From: an uncultured Eubacteriales bacterium
GTDB lineage: Bacteria; Bacillota; Clostridia; Oscillospirales; Oscillospiraceae
Length of the DNA stretch: 51,084 nucleotides
Direction of reading: 5' to 3'
Assembly: GCA_900544705.1 (NCBI GenBank)
Contig: UQWH01000009.1
Coordinates: 1 to 51,084 of the forward strand
Shown here: positions 15,417 to 23,784 of the stretch, piece by piece
Position numbering within the stretch: position 1 is the stretch's first letter
How the letters are laid out: each line of letters opens with the position of its first letter
The notes under the pieces: model-generated
What the model was told of the DNA's origin: nothing
Seen by the model: only the letters and a program-made list of their open reading frames with translations
Databases searched by the model: none
Program-made: the position numbers and the translations under genes

Positions 15417-15935
15417 TCATTTCATCATTGGAATTAACGGCGCAATAAAATAAGGAAACAGGAGATACTGTACCAGAAACAGCAGAGGCATTACCGCGCT
15501 TCTGCACACGCAGCGAAAAAAAGCTGCATGCCCTGAAAACTGCCAGACGGCCAGAACCGCGAAAAGAAGCATACGCGGCAAAAGCAGCCAGTAGGAGAAC
15601 CACAGCCCGGATATGCCCCACGCCTGCCAGCAGACGCCGGAGCAGAACACAGCGGACATCGCTTCCAAAAAACCGACACCAAGAAGCGCAGGTCGCAGCG
15701 GGCGGAAGCAGGCAGCAAACAATACACCGGAAAGAACGGCTGCGGGAAACAGCATCCGCGCTGCGCTGCCAGCCCCGGAAAGGGACGCAGGGTCGGAGGC
15801 CCATGTCAGAACCGGGGTGCTCCCATTCGCCAGAAAAAAGCCGCAAAGAGCGCCGGCAAAGAAAGTCAGCATAAAAAATATGCCGCACAAATCGCCGGCA
15901 GTTCTGACATTTCCCGAACGGAACGCGGCGCTCAA
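15417..15935 (-). CDS. Polytopic membrane protein, possibly SpoIIM-like
   Basis: A 172-residue protein with five or so hydrophobic segments (IFFMLTFFAGALCGFFLA, MLFPAAVLSGVLFAACF, ALLGVGFLEAMSAVFCSGV, LWFSYWLLLPRMLLFAVLAV, VMPLLFLVQYLLFPYFIAPL). The start is TTG at 15935, 8 nt after GGGAGG. It ends 15 bp before xerD on the same strand. In Bacillus the sporulation membrane protein gene spoIIM lies just upstream of xerD, and the first segment FFAGALCGFFLA resembles the SpoIIM opening, so a diverged SpoIIM-type role is possible. Sequence similarity alone is not convincing. Confidence 0.5.
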   Translation of the reverse strand: MSAAFRSGNVRTAGDLCGIFFMLTFFAGALCGFFLANGSTPVLTWASDPASLSGAGSAARMLFPAAVLSGVLFAACFRPLRPALLGVGFLEAMSAVFCSGVCWQAWGISGLWFSYWLLLPRMLLFAVLAVWQFSGHAAFFRCVCRSAVMPLLFLVQYLLFPYFIAPLIPMMK

Positions 15936-16301
15936 AACGCCTGCCTCCCAATTGGGGCTATATCTTGTGGCAGAAACGGAACGCAGTCACAATTTATGCC
16001 AAAAATATTATTTCTACCAACTTTTATCTCTCTGTGTTTGATACTATACTCTAAAATCCCGCAGATTTCAATACTATTTTGAGATTTTTCAAAAATTTGT
16101 CTATTATGCACATATTTTATGTAAACGTTGTTATGTAAACTTCGAAACTGCGATGCGGCAGTCGCGGGTGTTTTCCTCTGCCGCACGCAATATCTTGTAT
16201 ATAGCACCTTTTGCTGCCCTCCAAATCTTGTGATTCTTCCGTTTTGCAAGTTCTCTTGCATTTTACCATTTTCGATTGTGCCGTATTTTCTCTTTGTTGA
16301 A
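15936..16301. other. AT-rich intergenic region without a recognised gene
   Basis: About 366 bp. It contains a GCGGCAG / CTGCCGC inverted repeat near 16154-16184 and a direct repeat of TTATGTAAAC at about 16118 and 16131. No credible coding frame was found: open stretches here start without ribosome sites and have odd composition. It probably holds the promoters of the xerD operon on the minus strand and the 3' end of the TIGR04086-like gene. Confidence 0.5.
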
Positions 16302-16706
16302 TCAGCCAAATTTTCGTTTTTTCTTTTTCACGCTGCCCAGAATGCTTCCGACTACACCTCCGGCCAGAATGCTCATCAGGATCGGCAGAACATCCGTGTA
16401 CCCCACGCCAAAGAACAGAAGATTTCCGAGCAGCAGCATCACGGCATAGATCGCTCCGCCCAGTATCCCACGGAGCAGTTTTTTCTCCTCTGCCCGCGCG
16501 GCAAGGATGGCACAAGCCGCCAGACTGACCGCACCTACGGTGATCGCAGCAAGCAGGCCGGTCTTTTCTTCCGGAATTGAGCCGCCCTCCATCAACGCCG
16601 CGAAAATCGCTGTCAGTCCGAAGGTCAGCGCCAGCATGCCGAGGATCAGGAACAGCAGTCCCCTGCCCCCGCGTTTTGTCGTAACGGTAGTCCCCTTTTT
16701 CTTCAT
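16302..16706 (-). CDS. TIGR04086-like small integral membrane protein
   Basis: A 134-residue protein with four hydrophobic segments (GLLFLILGMLALTFGLTAIF, GLLAAITVGAVSLAACAIL, LLRGILGGAIYAVMLLLGNL, VLPILMSILAGGVVGSILG) between basic termini (MKKKGTTVTTKRGGRG and VKKKKRKFG). Size, topology and the glycine-rich last helix fit the TIGR04086 family found near tRNA or queuosine genes in Clostridia. Function is unknown. It is a single-gene unit, divergent from tRNA-Val. Confidence 0.6.
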   Translation of the reverse strand: MKKKGTTVTTKRGGRGLLFLILGMLALTFGLTAIFAALMEGGSIPEEKTGLLAAITVGAVSLAACAILAARAEEKKLLRGILGGAIYAVMLLLGNLLFFGVGYTDVLPILMSILAGGVVGSILGSVKKKKRKFG

Positions 16707-16864
16707 TTCCGTTTCCCCTCCTTTGAGTACAACCTATGCCGCATTCTGCGTTGACATTCCTGCTTTTCTTCTGAATTCGAAAACGGCGCGAGATGCGGCA
16801 CATCGCCGTACCTCGCGCGCAAAATGGCGTCACACGTATTTTTTCGCGATTCGGAAAATAGTCC

Positions 16865-16892
16865 TTGATTTTTCAGAAGAATATGGTATAAT
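16865..16892 (+). promoter_or_regulatory. Promoter of tRNA-Val
   Basis: TTGATT (16865-16870), 16-nt spacer, TATAAT (16887-16892), about 12 bp before the mature tRNA 5' end. Confidence 0.7.
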
Positions 16893-16904
16893 AGATTTCG
16901 CTAT

Positions 16905-16981
16905 GGAGGCTTAGCTCAGCTGGTTAGAGCGCCTGCTTCACACGCAGGAGGTCGATGGTTCGAGTCCATTAGTCTCCACCA
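16905..16981 (+). tRNA. tRNA-Val (anticodon CAC)
   Basis: Acceptor GGAGGCT pairs with AGTCTCC including one G-T pair. The D arm is GCTCAGCTGGTTAGAGC, the anticodon stem CCTGC/GCAGG encloses TTCACAC with anticodon CAC, and the T arm carries GTTCGAGTC. The CCA end is encoded. It reads GTG codons. Confidence 0.94.
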
Positions 16982-16982
16982 A

Positions 16983-17006
16983 AAGCACCTGCAGCAGGCA
17001 GGTGCT
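16983..17006 (+). terminator. Terminator of tRNA-Val
   Basis: AAGCACCTGC / GCAGGTGCTT stem, 4-nt loop, then TTTTAT, directly after the CCA end. Confidence 0.85.
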
Positions 17007-17028
17007 TTTTATAGTTTAAGGTTAAGAA

Positions 17029-17053
17029 AGGGTCAGGCTCATCGCCTGACCCT
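17029..17053 (-). terminator. Terminator of the B12/ECF operon
   Basis: Perfect stem AGGGTCAGGC / GCCTGACCCT with a 5-nt loop. It lies about 65 bp after the stop of the ECF fusion gene and has T-rich flanks on both strands. Confidence 0.7.
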
Positions 17054-17116
17054 AATTTTATGATAGGTCCCATGCAAATATGCGGACCGTTTGCAAAACG
17101 GCCAGCACGTTTGGAA

Positions 17117-19750
17117 TTATTCGATCATGCCGTATTTTACCTTGATGCGGTCAAGTTTTTCCAGCATTGGCTCGGCAAGAATCAAAAGGAAGATCACCGT
17201 TGCCGCTGCATGGACGCAGTCTACACTGAAGCCGGAAATATAGTAAGTCAGAAGGACCTTCCAATTGATCTCCTGTGATGCCATCAGCGCAGAAGCCGGG
17301 TTCATGATGCCGCCATAGATCACGATCGCGGAAATTGCGCCGAATACCGCAAGCGCGCCGCGCGTGCGGCGGAGCAGACCTTTACGGAACAGAACGCCTG
17401 CGAGGAAGCCGATCAGGCCCATGGCAAACATCTGATACGGCGTCCACGGCCCCTGTGAAAAGAAAATATTTGACAGGAGCATGGACATCGCGCCGACCAG
17501 AAATCCCGATTCCCCGCCAAAGGCAACGCCGGAAATGATGGTCAGCGCCATTACCGGCTTGAACTGCGGCAGCATAAAGAAGGCTGCGCGGCCCGCCACG
17601 CTCATGGCGCACAGCACCGCGATGACGACCAGCTCACGCGCCTGCGGCCTGCGGCCCTCAAATACGAGGAAAAAGGGCAGCATACACTCCAGCATCACAA
17701 GCAGGGATGTGAAGTAATACTTGCGATTGCCGAAATAGCGTGTTCCGACAAAGAGCGTCACCGGGATCAGAAGCACGATCATGATCGCCGCAGTAAGGGT
17801 CCGCTTCGTCAGCTTCTTCTTCTCACGCTGCTGCACGGGCGGCGGAGAGCGCCGTCCGATCGCCGCAACCAGTATGAACAGAGCGGCAATGAATACGGCA
17901 TAGAGAAAGAGCTGATTCCGAGCAAGGCCGGAGAGGTTTCCACCGCCGATCAGCGCGGTCAGATCGGTCTTACCGATCGCCTGAAGAAAAATCACAAGGG
18001 CAACCAGCCCGGAAACCGCTGCAAGCACTTTTCGCCAGACCGGGAGCTTGGGCGGCTGCCATGCCGAACTCCGTAACTGCGGCGCAGGCAGCGGCTGAGC
18101 TTCTTCCGCAAGCGAAGCATCCTGCGGCACCTCGCCGCCGATGCAGTACATAACGTCTTCCGCCGTGACGGCCTTTGGGAAAAACTCCCGTGCCATCCGG
18201 TTGGCCGAGGTGGTATAAAAGCTGTTCCCGGAAAAGAACTCCCGCGGAGAGGCCTGTGTGACGATGTTCCCGTCGAAAAAGAGCGCGCAGCGGTGCGCAT
18301 AGCGCGCGCAGAATTCCACGTCGTGGCTGACCATTAGAATCGTCACGCCGCTCTGCGTCAGACTTCGTAGAATTTGCGCAAGCTGCTGCTTGAATTCCGC
18401 ATCCAGACCCTTGGTCGGCTCGTCCAGCAGCAGGATCTCCGGTTCGACCAGAAGCAGCTTGCACAGCGCGGCGCGCTGCTGCTCACCGCCGGAGAGATCA
18501 TAGGGATGCCGGTCGAGAAGCTCGCCGAGACGGCAGAGAGACACTGCGCGGGCAACAGCCCTCTCCTGTTCCGGGCGCGGCACAGACCTTCCGTCGAACC
18601 CCTCGAACAGATCCTCGCGTACGGTTTTTTTCACAAAAAGCGACTGCGGATCCTGCGGCAGGAGCGCCAGCGTACCGTTTTTGGCGACCTCCCCGCGGTA
18701 GGGCTTCAGAAGTCCGGCCAGCAGACGAAGGCTCGTCGTTTTTCCGGTACCGTTCCCGCCAAGGAGGGCAACAAACTCCCCTTTCCCAACCTCCAGAGTC
18801 AGTCCTTTGACGACATCCGGTGCATCTTTTGCATAGGAAAACCAGACGTCCTGCGCGCGCAGGGCCGGTTCCCCGCACGGCGGGATCGTCTCTGCCGGGA
18901 GAGGCTCAGACGGGTGCGACGCGCACCAGCCGTGCAGAAAGTCGCGTCCTTCGCGGACGGTTACGGGGCAGGGCGTGCTGCTCTGCACGCTCGCCCAGAC
19001 CCGCATCGCGGCAGGCATCGCCAGAAACATCCCGCTCCCGCGCTCCCGCAGGCTGCGCCCGACCTCGTCCGCCGTCCCGCAGGAGAGGATACTTCCCTGC
19101 TCCATGACAGCCACGCTGCCAGCCAGCGGCAAGGCTTCCTCCAGCCGGTGCTCCGTCAGGAGAATGGTCGTTCCTAATTCGCGGTTGATCTTGCCCAGAA
19201 CGGCGAGAAAATCCGATGCCGCGATCGGGTCGAGCTGGCTGGTCGGCTCGTCGAGGATCAGCGCCTTTGGCTGCATGACCATCACGGCGGCGAGGTTCAG
19301 GAGCTGTTTCTGTCCGCCGGAGAGCGAAGCCACGTCGCGATAAAACCACTCTTGGATCCCGAAAAACGACGCCATCTCCGCAACGCGGCGGCGGATGGTC
19401 GGCGTATCGCAGCCAAGGCTTTCCAGTCCGAAGGCGAGCTCATGCCACACCTTGTCGGTGACGACCTGCTCCTCCGGCGACTGCTGCACAAAACCGATCT
19501 CTGCCGACTGGCGGCGCGCGGAAACCTGCGCAAGCGGTTCACCGCAGAACAGGATCTCCCCGCTTTTGCTGCCGTGCGGCGCAAGGACCGTCTTGAGCTG
19601 ACGCAGAAGCGTGGATTTTCCGCAGCCGGACGGGCCGCAGAGCACCACAAAATCGCCCTGCGCGACGGTGAGCGACACATTCCGCAGCGCATAGCGCTCC
19701 TGCTCCGGATATTGAAAACTGAAATCTGAAATTCTGAAAATATCCTGCAT
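17117..19750 (-). CDS. ECF transporter fusion: two ATPase domains plus S-component-like membrane domain
   Basis: An 877-residue fusion. Residues about 1-230 are ATPase 1: Walker A LCGPSGCGKSTLL, Q-loop GFVQQSPEEQV, signature LSGGQKQLLNLAA, Walker B ALILDEPTSQLD. Residues about 300-510 are ATPase 2: LLGGNGTGKTTSLRL, LPQDPQSLFVKKTV, LSGGEQQRAALCK, ILLLDEPTKGLD and the switch His in VSHDVEFCARYAHR. From about 590 the chain is membrane: two isolated helices, then at about 720-870 an S-component-like bundle, with RELVVIAVLCAMSVAGRAAF and FGGESGFLVGAMSMLLSN. Normally EcfA, EcfA' and S are separate chains. The start is ATG at 19750, 8 nt after GAGGG; ATG at 19756, overlapping the ecfT stop (ATGA), is the alternative. 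The riboswitch upstream argues that the cargo is cobalamin or a precursor. Confidence 0.88.
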   Translation of the reverse strand: MQDIFRISDFSFQYPEQERYALRNVSLTVAQGDFVVLCGPSGCGKSTLLRQLKTVLAPHGSKSGEILFCGEPLAQVSARRQSAEIGFVQQSPEEQVVTDKVWHELAFGLESLGCDTPTIRRRVAEMASFFGIQEWFYRDVASLSGGQKQLLNLAAVMVMQPKALILDEPTSQLDPIAASDFLAVLGKINRELGTTILLTEHRLEEALPLAGSVAVMEQGSILSCGTADEVGRSLRERGSGMFLAMPAAMRVWASVQSSTPCPVTVREGRDFLHGWCASHPSEPLPAETIPPCGEPALRAQDVWFSYAKDAPDVVKGLTLEVGKGEFVALLGGNGTGKTTSLRLLAGLLKPYRGEVAKNGTLALLPQDPQSLFVKKTVREDLFEGFDGRSVPRPEQERAVARAVSLCRLGELLDRHPYDLSGGEQQRAALCKLLLVEPEILLLDEPTKGLDAEFKQQLAQILRSLTQSGVTILMVSHDVEFCARYAHRCALFFDGNIVTQASPREFFSGNSFYTTSANRMAREFFPKAVTAEDVMYCIGGEVPQDASLAEEAQPLPAPQLRSSAWQPPKLPVWRKVLAAVSGLVALVIFLQAIGKTDLTALIGGGNLSGLARNQLFLYAVFIAALFILVAAIGRRSPPPVQQREKKKLTKRTLTAAIMIVLLIPVTLFVGTRYFGNRKYYFTSLLVMLECMLPFFLVFEGRRPQARELVVIAVLCAMSVAGRAAFFMLPQFKPVMALTIISGVAFGGESGFLVGAMSMLLSNIFFSQGPWTPYQMFAMGLIGFLAGVLFRKGLLRRTRGALAVFGAISAIVIYGGIMNPASALMASQEINWKVLLTYYISGFSVDCVHAAATVIFLLILAEPMLEKLDRIKVKYGMIE

Positions 19751-19752
19751 CT

Positions 19753-20643
19753 TCATGCCCTCGCTTCGCGTTTCCGCCAGACCAGACGGGAGTAACATTC
19801 CATCAGCACCGGCGTCAGGCACAGAAGCAGATAGACGACCTGAAAACTGACCGTAATGGGCAGCCAGGGGGCGCCTCTCAGCATGGGGCTATAGCTGAAG
19901 GACATTCCGTGCGCCAGCGCCCCCGCCGCGACGTACACGCCGCAGAAGCTGAGCCAAAGCATCAGCGCGCGGTCGCGCGCGTCAAAGCGGTAGATGGAAA
20001 AGGCCGTGCGTCCCGGCTCGCCATAGCCGCGGCTGCGCATACTGTCCGCCGTCGTGATCGCGTTCTCCAGCGCCCACGTAATGACGATAGAAAAGATCTT
20101 TATCGCCGTTTTCAGGCGGGCGAACAGTTTTCCGGAGGAAACGTCGCGACCAAGACAGCGCTGCGCGTCCGCAACAACGCCGAACTGCTGCTTGAACCGC
20201 GGCACGAAGCGCAGCGCCATGCTGAGAACCAGCGACAGCGCCGGGATTAGGCGGCCGAACAGATAGACGAATTTATCGGAGGTCACAACGGCATTGTAGC
20301 AATAAAACCACATCAGCACCGCCGCAAGCATTGCCGCAGCGGCAAGGCCGTAGAGAATGCTCTCCAGTGTCAGTGGGTTGCCGTTCGGAAAATATGCCAG
20401 AATCGTCACGCCATAGTGATTGAACGCCGGATTGACGACCGCCGCCAGCAGCATGAGCGGCAGCATCCAGCGAAGCTGAAAGCGCAGCGCGCTTCTGCCG
20501 CCGAGCAGCGTCGCGTACGCACAGGCGCACACCAGAGACACCGCTAAACTCACCGGGTGCCGGAAGATCATGGAAAACACCAGCACCAGCGTAAAATACA
20601 GGAAATTGACCGCCGGATGACAGCGGGAAAAGGTATCGCGCAT
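19753..20643 (-). CDS. ecfT: ECF transporter transmembrane coupling protein EcfT (CbiQ family)
   Basis: A 296-residue membrane protein with about six helices (FLYFTLVLVFSMIFRHPVSL, LMLLAAVVNPAFNH and others). The two coupling-helix motifs of EcfT occur in the cytoplasmic loop, here VADAQRCLGRD and TADSMRSRGYGEPGRTAF; the Ala-Arg-Gly signature appears in the second as SMRSRGYG. It transmits ATPase movement to the S component. It overlaps the fusion gene and follows the DUF4430 gene by about 20 bp, all in one riboswitch-led operon. Confidence 0.92.
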   Translation of the reverse strand: MRDTFSRCHPAVNFLYFTLVLVFSMIFRHPVSLAVSLVCACAYATLLGGRSALRFQLRWMLPLMLLAAVVNPAFNHYGVTILAYFPNGNPLTLESILYGLAAAAMLAAVLMWFYCYNAVVTSDKFVYLFGRLIPALSLVLSMALRFVPRFKQQFGVVADAQRCLGRDVSSGKLFARLKTAIKIFSIVITWALENAITTADSMRSRGYGEPGRTAFSIYRFDARDRALMLWLSFCGVYVAAGALAHGMSFSYSPMLRGAPWLPITVSFQVVYLLLCLTPVLMECYSRLVWRKREARA

Positions 20644-20663
20644 GGTTTCACTCCTGCGTCGGA

Positions 20664-21419
20664 TTATCCCATGGAGCCTCCGACGTCTTTGCCGTAATTG
20701 CAGGTATAGACAAAACAGATCTCGTCGCCCGGCTGAATCTCATAACGTGAGCAGCCATAGTTCGGGTACCAGCCATTGACCCGGTACATCCAGCCGGAGC
20801 CGCTTCCGACATCAAATTCGTAGAGATTGGCGATTCCCTCGACATAGGCAGAGTTATAGTCTGGCGTCCAGCTTGCCTCCATATGGATGCCGTAATCGCG
20901 GCAGGCACGCTGCAGGAGGTCAAAAACACTCTCTCCCGCAGAAAAGGAAAATGTTGTCGTTCCGAGAATCACACCGTTGGAGGGTACGATTGCTACCTTG
21001 TCCGGGTCACAGAGGTCCATATTGTTCAGGATTGTTCCGCAGGTGATGCTAAGCGTGCAGGTCTGTATCGTTGTGGTATCAACTGTTGCCACCTCCGGCT
21101 CCACCGGCTTTGGCTTATCCTCCGGAATAGGGTCGGTCTGGTAGCGATCCTTCGTCGGCTCCGTCAGGGCTTCCGTTTCGGAGGATTCCTCCTCTGTCGG
21201 CATCTTCTGTGAGCTTTCCGGCTCCGTCGTCGGCGCGGTGCTCTCCGAAGGTATTTCTTCGCTGGGCGCTGGTTCGCCCTGGCTTTCCGACGGTGTTTCC
21301 GGCTTCCAGCCGCGCGCACCGGGCGAATTGCCGCCGTACCAGAACGCTGCGGCCAGCACCGCAAGAGCCAGCAGCGGAATCAATATTTTCCATTTATTCT
21401 TTTTCAGCCATTCTTTCAT
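20664..21419 (-). CDS. Membrane-anchored DUF4430 protein (transcobalamin-like ligand-binding domain)
   Basis: A 251-residue protein. A short basic head MKEWLKKNKWK precedes one membrane helix (ILIPLLALAVLAAAFWYGG, about residues 12-30). A low-complexity Ser/Glu/Pro/Thr stalk follows to about residue 110. The extracellular domain (about 115-251) has FSAGESVFDLLQRACRDYG, NSAYVEGIANLYEFDVGSGS, GWMYRVNGWYPNYGCSRYEI and QPGDEICFVYTCNYG, the DUF4430 fold that also forms the C-terminal domain of human transcobalamin and intrinsic factor. With a cobalamin riboswitch upstream and an ECF transporter downstream, the natural reading is a surface B12-capture protein feeding the importer. The start follows GAGGTG. 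Direct binding has not been shown here. Confidence 0.85.
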   Translation of the reverse strand: MKEWLKKNKWKILIPLLALAVLAAAFWYGGNSPGARGWKPETPSESQGEPAPSEEIPSESTAPTTEPESSQKMPTEEESSETEALTEPTKDRYQTDPIPEDKPKPVEPEVATVDTTTIQTCTLSITCGTILNNMDLCDPDKVAIVPSNGVILGTTTFSFSAGESVFDLLQRACRDYGIHMEASWTPDYNSAYVEGIANLYEFDVGSGSGWMYRVNGWYPNYGCSRYEIQPGDEICFVYTCNYGKDVGGSMG

Positions 21420-21446
21420 AAAGCACCTCAGCAGCACATAAATTGA

Positions 21447-21637
21447 CAAAAAACACGGCCCAGTCCGGCCGTGCAGAAAGGCACGCCGGCTTCGGGGATG
21501 GCGAAAGCCGAGCCCGCAGCGTCCGGCGTATCTGGCTTATCCCGCTCCCGCGGGCTTCACAGTGACCGTCTCGTGGGGGTTTGCACCCCGTTCCGCCGCC
21601 GGCTGCTCGCCGGGCGCGCTGCGCAAGATTTATTGTT
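21447..21637 (-). promoter_or_regulatory. Cobalamin riboswitch with terminator expression platform
   Basis: On the minus strand the leader contains GGAACGGGGTGCAAACCCCC, then ACGGTCACTGTGA, a GCCCGCGGGAGCGGG stem and AAGCCAGATACGC, in the order of the conserved B12-box core (GCCACTG here as GTCACTG). The 3' end is a textbook terminator: CACGGCC / GGCCGTG followed by six T at 21453-21448, ending about 30 nt before the DUF4430 start codon. B12 binding would be expected to favour the terminator and switch off the DUF4430-ecfT-ECF fusion operon. Confidence 0.85.
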
Positions 21638-21644
21638 CGTAGTT

Positions 21645-21673
21645 ATTTTACTCTTAACCGCAGAAAAAAGCAA
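21645..21673 (-). promoter_or_regulatory. Promoter of the cobalamin-riboswitch operon
   Basis: Minus strand TTGCTT (21673-21668), 17-nt spacer, TAAAAT (21650-21645). The transcript would begin right before the riboswitch. Confidence 0.55.
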
Positions 21674-21676
21674 GAA

Positions 21677-21880
21677 AAATTCCCGCAGTCGATCTGTTTC
21701 CCAGAGAAAACTGCGGAAAGAGCTCTTCTTTTCAAATTTTGAATTTGTTTTGATTTCGTTCACAGATTCTTCAAAAGTGTCCAATATACTGTGATTGTAA
21801 GGTCGATTGTGACATCGAACTTGCAAGTCCATCTTTTCATTTATCTCTCTTTTTATTTTCCCCTCTCTCAGTTCTGTAGT
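21677..21880. other. AT-rich intergenic stretch, no gene seen
   Basis: Between the riboswitch promoter and the obgE 3' end. It holds a CCGCAGT / ACTGCGG inverted repeat at about 21683-21717 and a TTCAAATTTTGAA palindrome near 21729-21741. No open frame has a ribosome site or recognisable product. Confidence 0.45.
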
Positions 21881-21921
21881 GAATTCCCGTCTGGTCAACC
21901 CCCTCGACCAGACGGGAATTC
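21881..21921. terminator. Long inverted repeat after obgE
   Basis: GAATTCCCGTCTGGTC / GACCAGACGGGAATTC is a perfect 16-bp stem with a 9-nt loop. The T-run (ATTTTTT) lies on the obgE side, so it would act as a classical terminator for plus-strand transcription; in the obgE direction it is a hairpin without T-run. Confidence 0.6.
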
Positions 21922-21927
21922 CATTTT

Positions 21928-23202
21928 TTATCGCTCGTAATCGAATTCAAAGTCGTAAATGCTGACCGTATCGCCGTCCTGGATCCCCATTTCCTCCAGC
22001 CGCTGGAACAGACCGCTCTTGCGCAGCTGGCGGTCGAAGTACATTCTCGACTCGTAATCGGCGAAATTGATGTCCGCAATGAGCTGCTGGAGCCATTTGC
22101 CGGACACGACCCACAGGTCGTCCATCTGCTCGATCTTGAGTTCCTCGGCGTCGCCGGCCTCGGCCAGCGGCTTGACATATTCCGGTTCATAGATCGTGAC
22201 CGGCGGGAGCGTGGAGAGCTTCCCGGCGATCGCCCGGACCAGCTGGCGCGTGCCCTGCGTCGTTGCCGCAGAGATCTCATAGAAGGGATAGCCGCGTGCT
22301 TCCACATAGGCGCGCAGGCGCTCCAGGTTATCGCTGCCCTGCGGAATGAGGTCGCATTTGTTTGCCGCGACGATCATCGGACGCGAGGCAAGCTCCTCCG
22401 AATACTCCGCGAGCTCGGCGTTGATCTTTTCAAAGTCCTCGATCGGGTCGCGGCCCTCGCTGCCGGAAACGTCCACAATATGCACAAGCAGACGGCAGCG
22501 ATCAATATGCCGCAAGAAATCGTGACCAAGGCCTGCGCCCTCCGCCGCGCCCTCAATGATGCCGGGAATATCCGCCATGACGAAGGACACGCCCTCTTCC
22601 ACATAGATCACACCAAGGTTTGGGTACAGCGTGGTGAAATGGTAGTTCGCGATCTTTGGCCGCGCGTTGGATGTCACGGAAAGAAGCGTGGACTTGCCGA
22701 CATTCGGGAAGCCGACCAGACCGACGTCCGCCAGCAGTTTCAGTTCCAGAATGACCTCATGCTCCTCGCCGGGCAGGCCGGATTTCGCAAAACGCGGCAC
22801 CTGCCGCGTCGGCGTGGCGAAATGCTTGTTGCCCCAGCCGCCGCGTCCGCCCTTGCAGAGAATAAAATCCGCATTGTCGGACATATCCTTGATGACCTCA
22901 TTGGTCGCCGCATCGCGCACGACCGTGCCGCGCGGGATCTGAATGACCAGATCTTCCCCGCGCTTGCCGCTGCACCGTGCGCCTTGTCCGTCCTGTCCGT
23001 TTGGTGCGGTGTACTTGCGCTTATAGCGGAAGTCCATCAGCGTGGACAGATTGTCGTTGACACGCAGGACGATGTTGCCACCCTTGCCGCCGTCGCCGCC
23101 GTCCGGGCCGCCCGCCGCGACGTATTTTTCCCGGTGGAAGGCCACCGCGCCGTTGCCGCCGCTGCCGGCCTTGACGAAAATTTTAACTTTATCTACAAAC
23201 AT
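21928..23202 (-). CDS. obgE: GTPase ObgE/CgtA
   Basis: A 424-residue ribosome-assembly GTPase. Residues 1-158 are the glycine-rich Obg fold (MFVDKVKIFVKAGSGGNGAV, GGPDGGDGGKGGNIVLRV). The G domain follows with G1 GFPNVGKSTLLS, G3 VMADIPGIIEGAAEGAGLG, G4 IVAANKCDL and G5 EISAATTQG. Residues about 340-424 are the C-terminal OCT domain found in Gram-positive Obg. Full length. It starts directly after the stop of the GNAT gene. Confidence 0.97.
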   Translation of the reverse strand: MFVDKVKIFVKAGSGGNGAVAFHREKYVAAGGPDGGDGGKGGNIVLRVNDNLSTLMDFRYKRKYTAPNGQDGQGARCSGKRGEDLVIQIPRGTVVRDAATNEVIKDMSDNADFILCKGGRGGWGNKHFATPTRQVPRFAKSGLPGEEHEVILELKLLADVGLVGFPNVGKSTLLSVTSNARPKIANYHFTTLYPNLGVIYVEEGVSFVMADIPGIIEGAAEGAGLGHDFLRHIDRCRLLVHIVDVSGSEGRDPIEDFEKINAELAEYSEELASRPMIVAANKCDLIPQGSDNLERLRAYVEARGYPFYEISAATTQGTRQLVRAIAGKLSTLPPVTIYEPEYVKPLAEAGDAEELKIEQMDDLWVVSGKWLQQLIADINFADYESRMYFDRQLRKSGLFQRLEEMGIQDGDTVSIYDFEFDYER

Positions 23203-23718
23203 TTAAGACTCCCCTTTCAGATGCAGCTCATAAAACGCTGCGTCAAAGGTTTCGCTGCCGTCTAGCTTGCTGTACTGCCCATAACGGACGAGATGAAATC
23301 CGCACTTGCGGATAACGTTTCCGGAAGCAGCGTTTTCAAGTGCGTGCTCTGCGGCAAAATCGTTGATGTCCAGCTCCCGGTGTCCCCAGGAAAGCATCGC
23401 CTTTGCTGCCTCTGTAGCATAACCCCTGCCCCACATATCGCGGCGGAGGTTATAGCCCAAATGATAAAGCCCGTCTTCGCCCGGACCGATGCCGCCTGCG
23501 CCGATCAGCAGGCCGTCCTCCTTGCGGTAAAATCCGAATTCCAGATTCTCCGGGCGGAGGGAGGCGATCCATTTCTGCGTTACGGAAAGATCGCGGTGCA
23601 AAGGATAACCCAGATAACGGTTGACCTCCGGGTCACTTGTCCAGATAAACATCGCCGGGGCATCTTCCAAAGCGACCGGCTTTAGGATCAGGCGTTCCGT
23701 TTCAATATGGTACTGCAC
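23203..23718 (-). CDS. GNAT-family N-acetyltransferase (RimJ/RimL type)
   Basis: A 171-residue acetyltransferase with ETERLILKPVALEDAPAMFI at the start, the acetyl-CoA loop RRDMWGRGYATEAAKAMLSW and NAASGNVIRKCGFHLVRYG near the end, all standard for the RimJ/RimL branch. These use acetyl-CoA to modify protein N-termini or small amines, and the substrate is not predictable. It is immediately upstream of obgE with no gap, so co-expressed with it. Confidence 0.92.
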   Translation of the reverse strand: MQYHIETERLILKPVALEDAPAMFIWTSDPEVNRYLGYPLHRDLSVTQKWIASLRPENLEFGFYRKEDGLLIGAGGIGPGEDGLYHLGYNLRRDMWGRGYATEAAKAMLSWGHRELDINDFAAEHALENAASGNVIRKCGFHLVRYGQYSKLDGSETFDAAFYELHLKGES

Positions 23719-23740
23719 AGCTATGTCCTCCTCATAAAAA

Positions 23741-23772
23741 AATCCCGAACATAAGGGCTTATGTTCGGGATT
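23741..23772 (-). terminator. Terminator of the rplU-prp-rpmA operon
   Basis: AATCCCGAACATAAG / TTATGTTCGGGATT with a 3-nt loop, followed on the minus strand by seven T. Confidence 0.88.
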
Positions 23773-23784
23773 CCGTATTGCATC

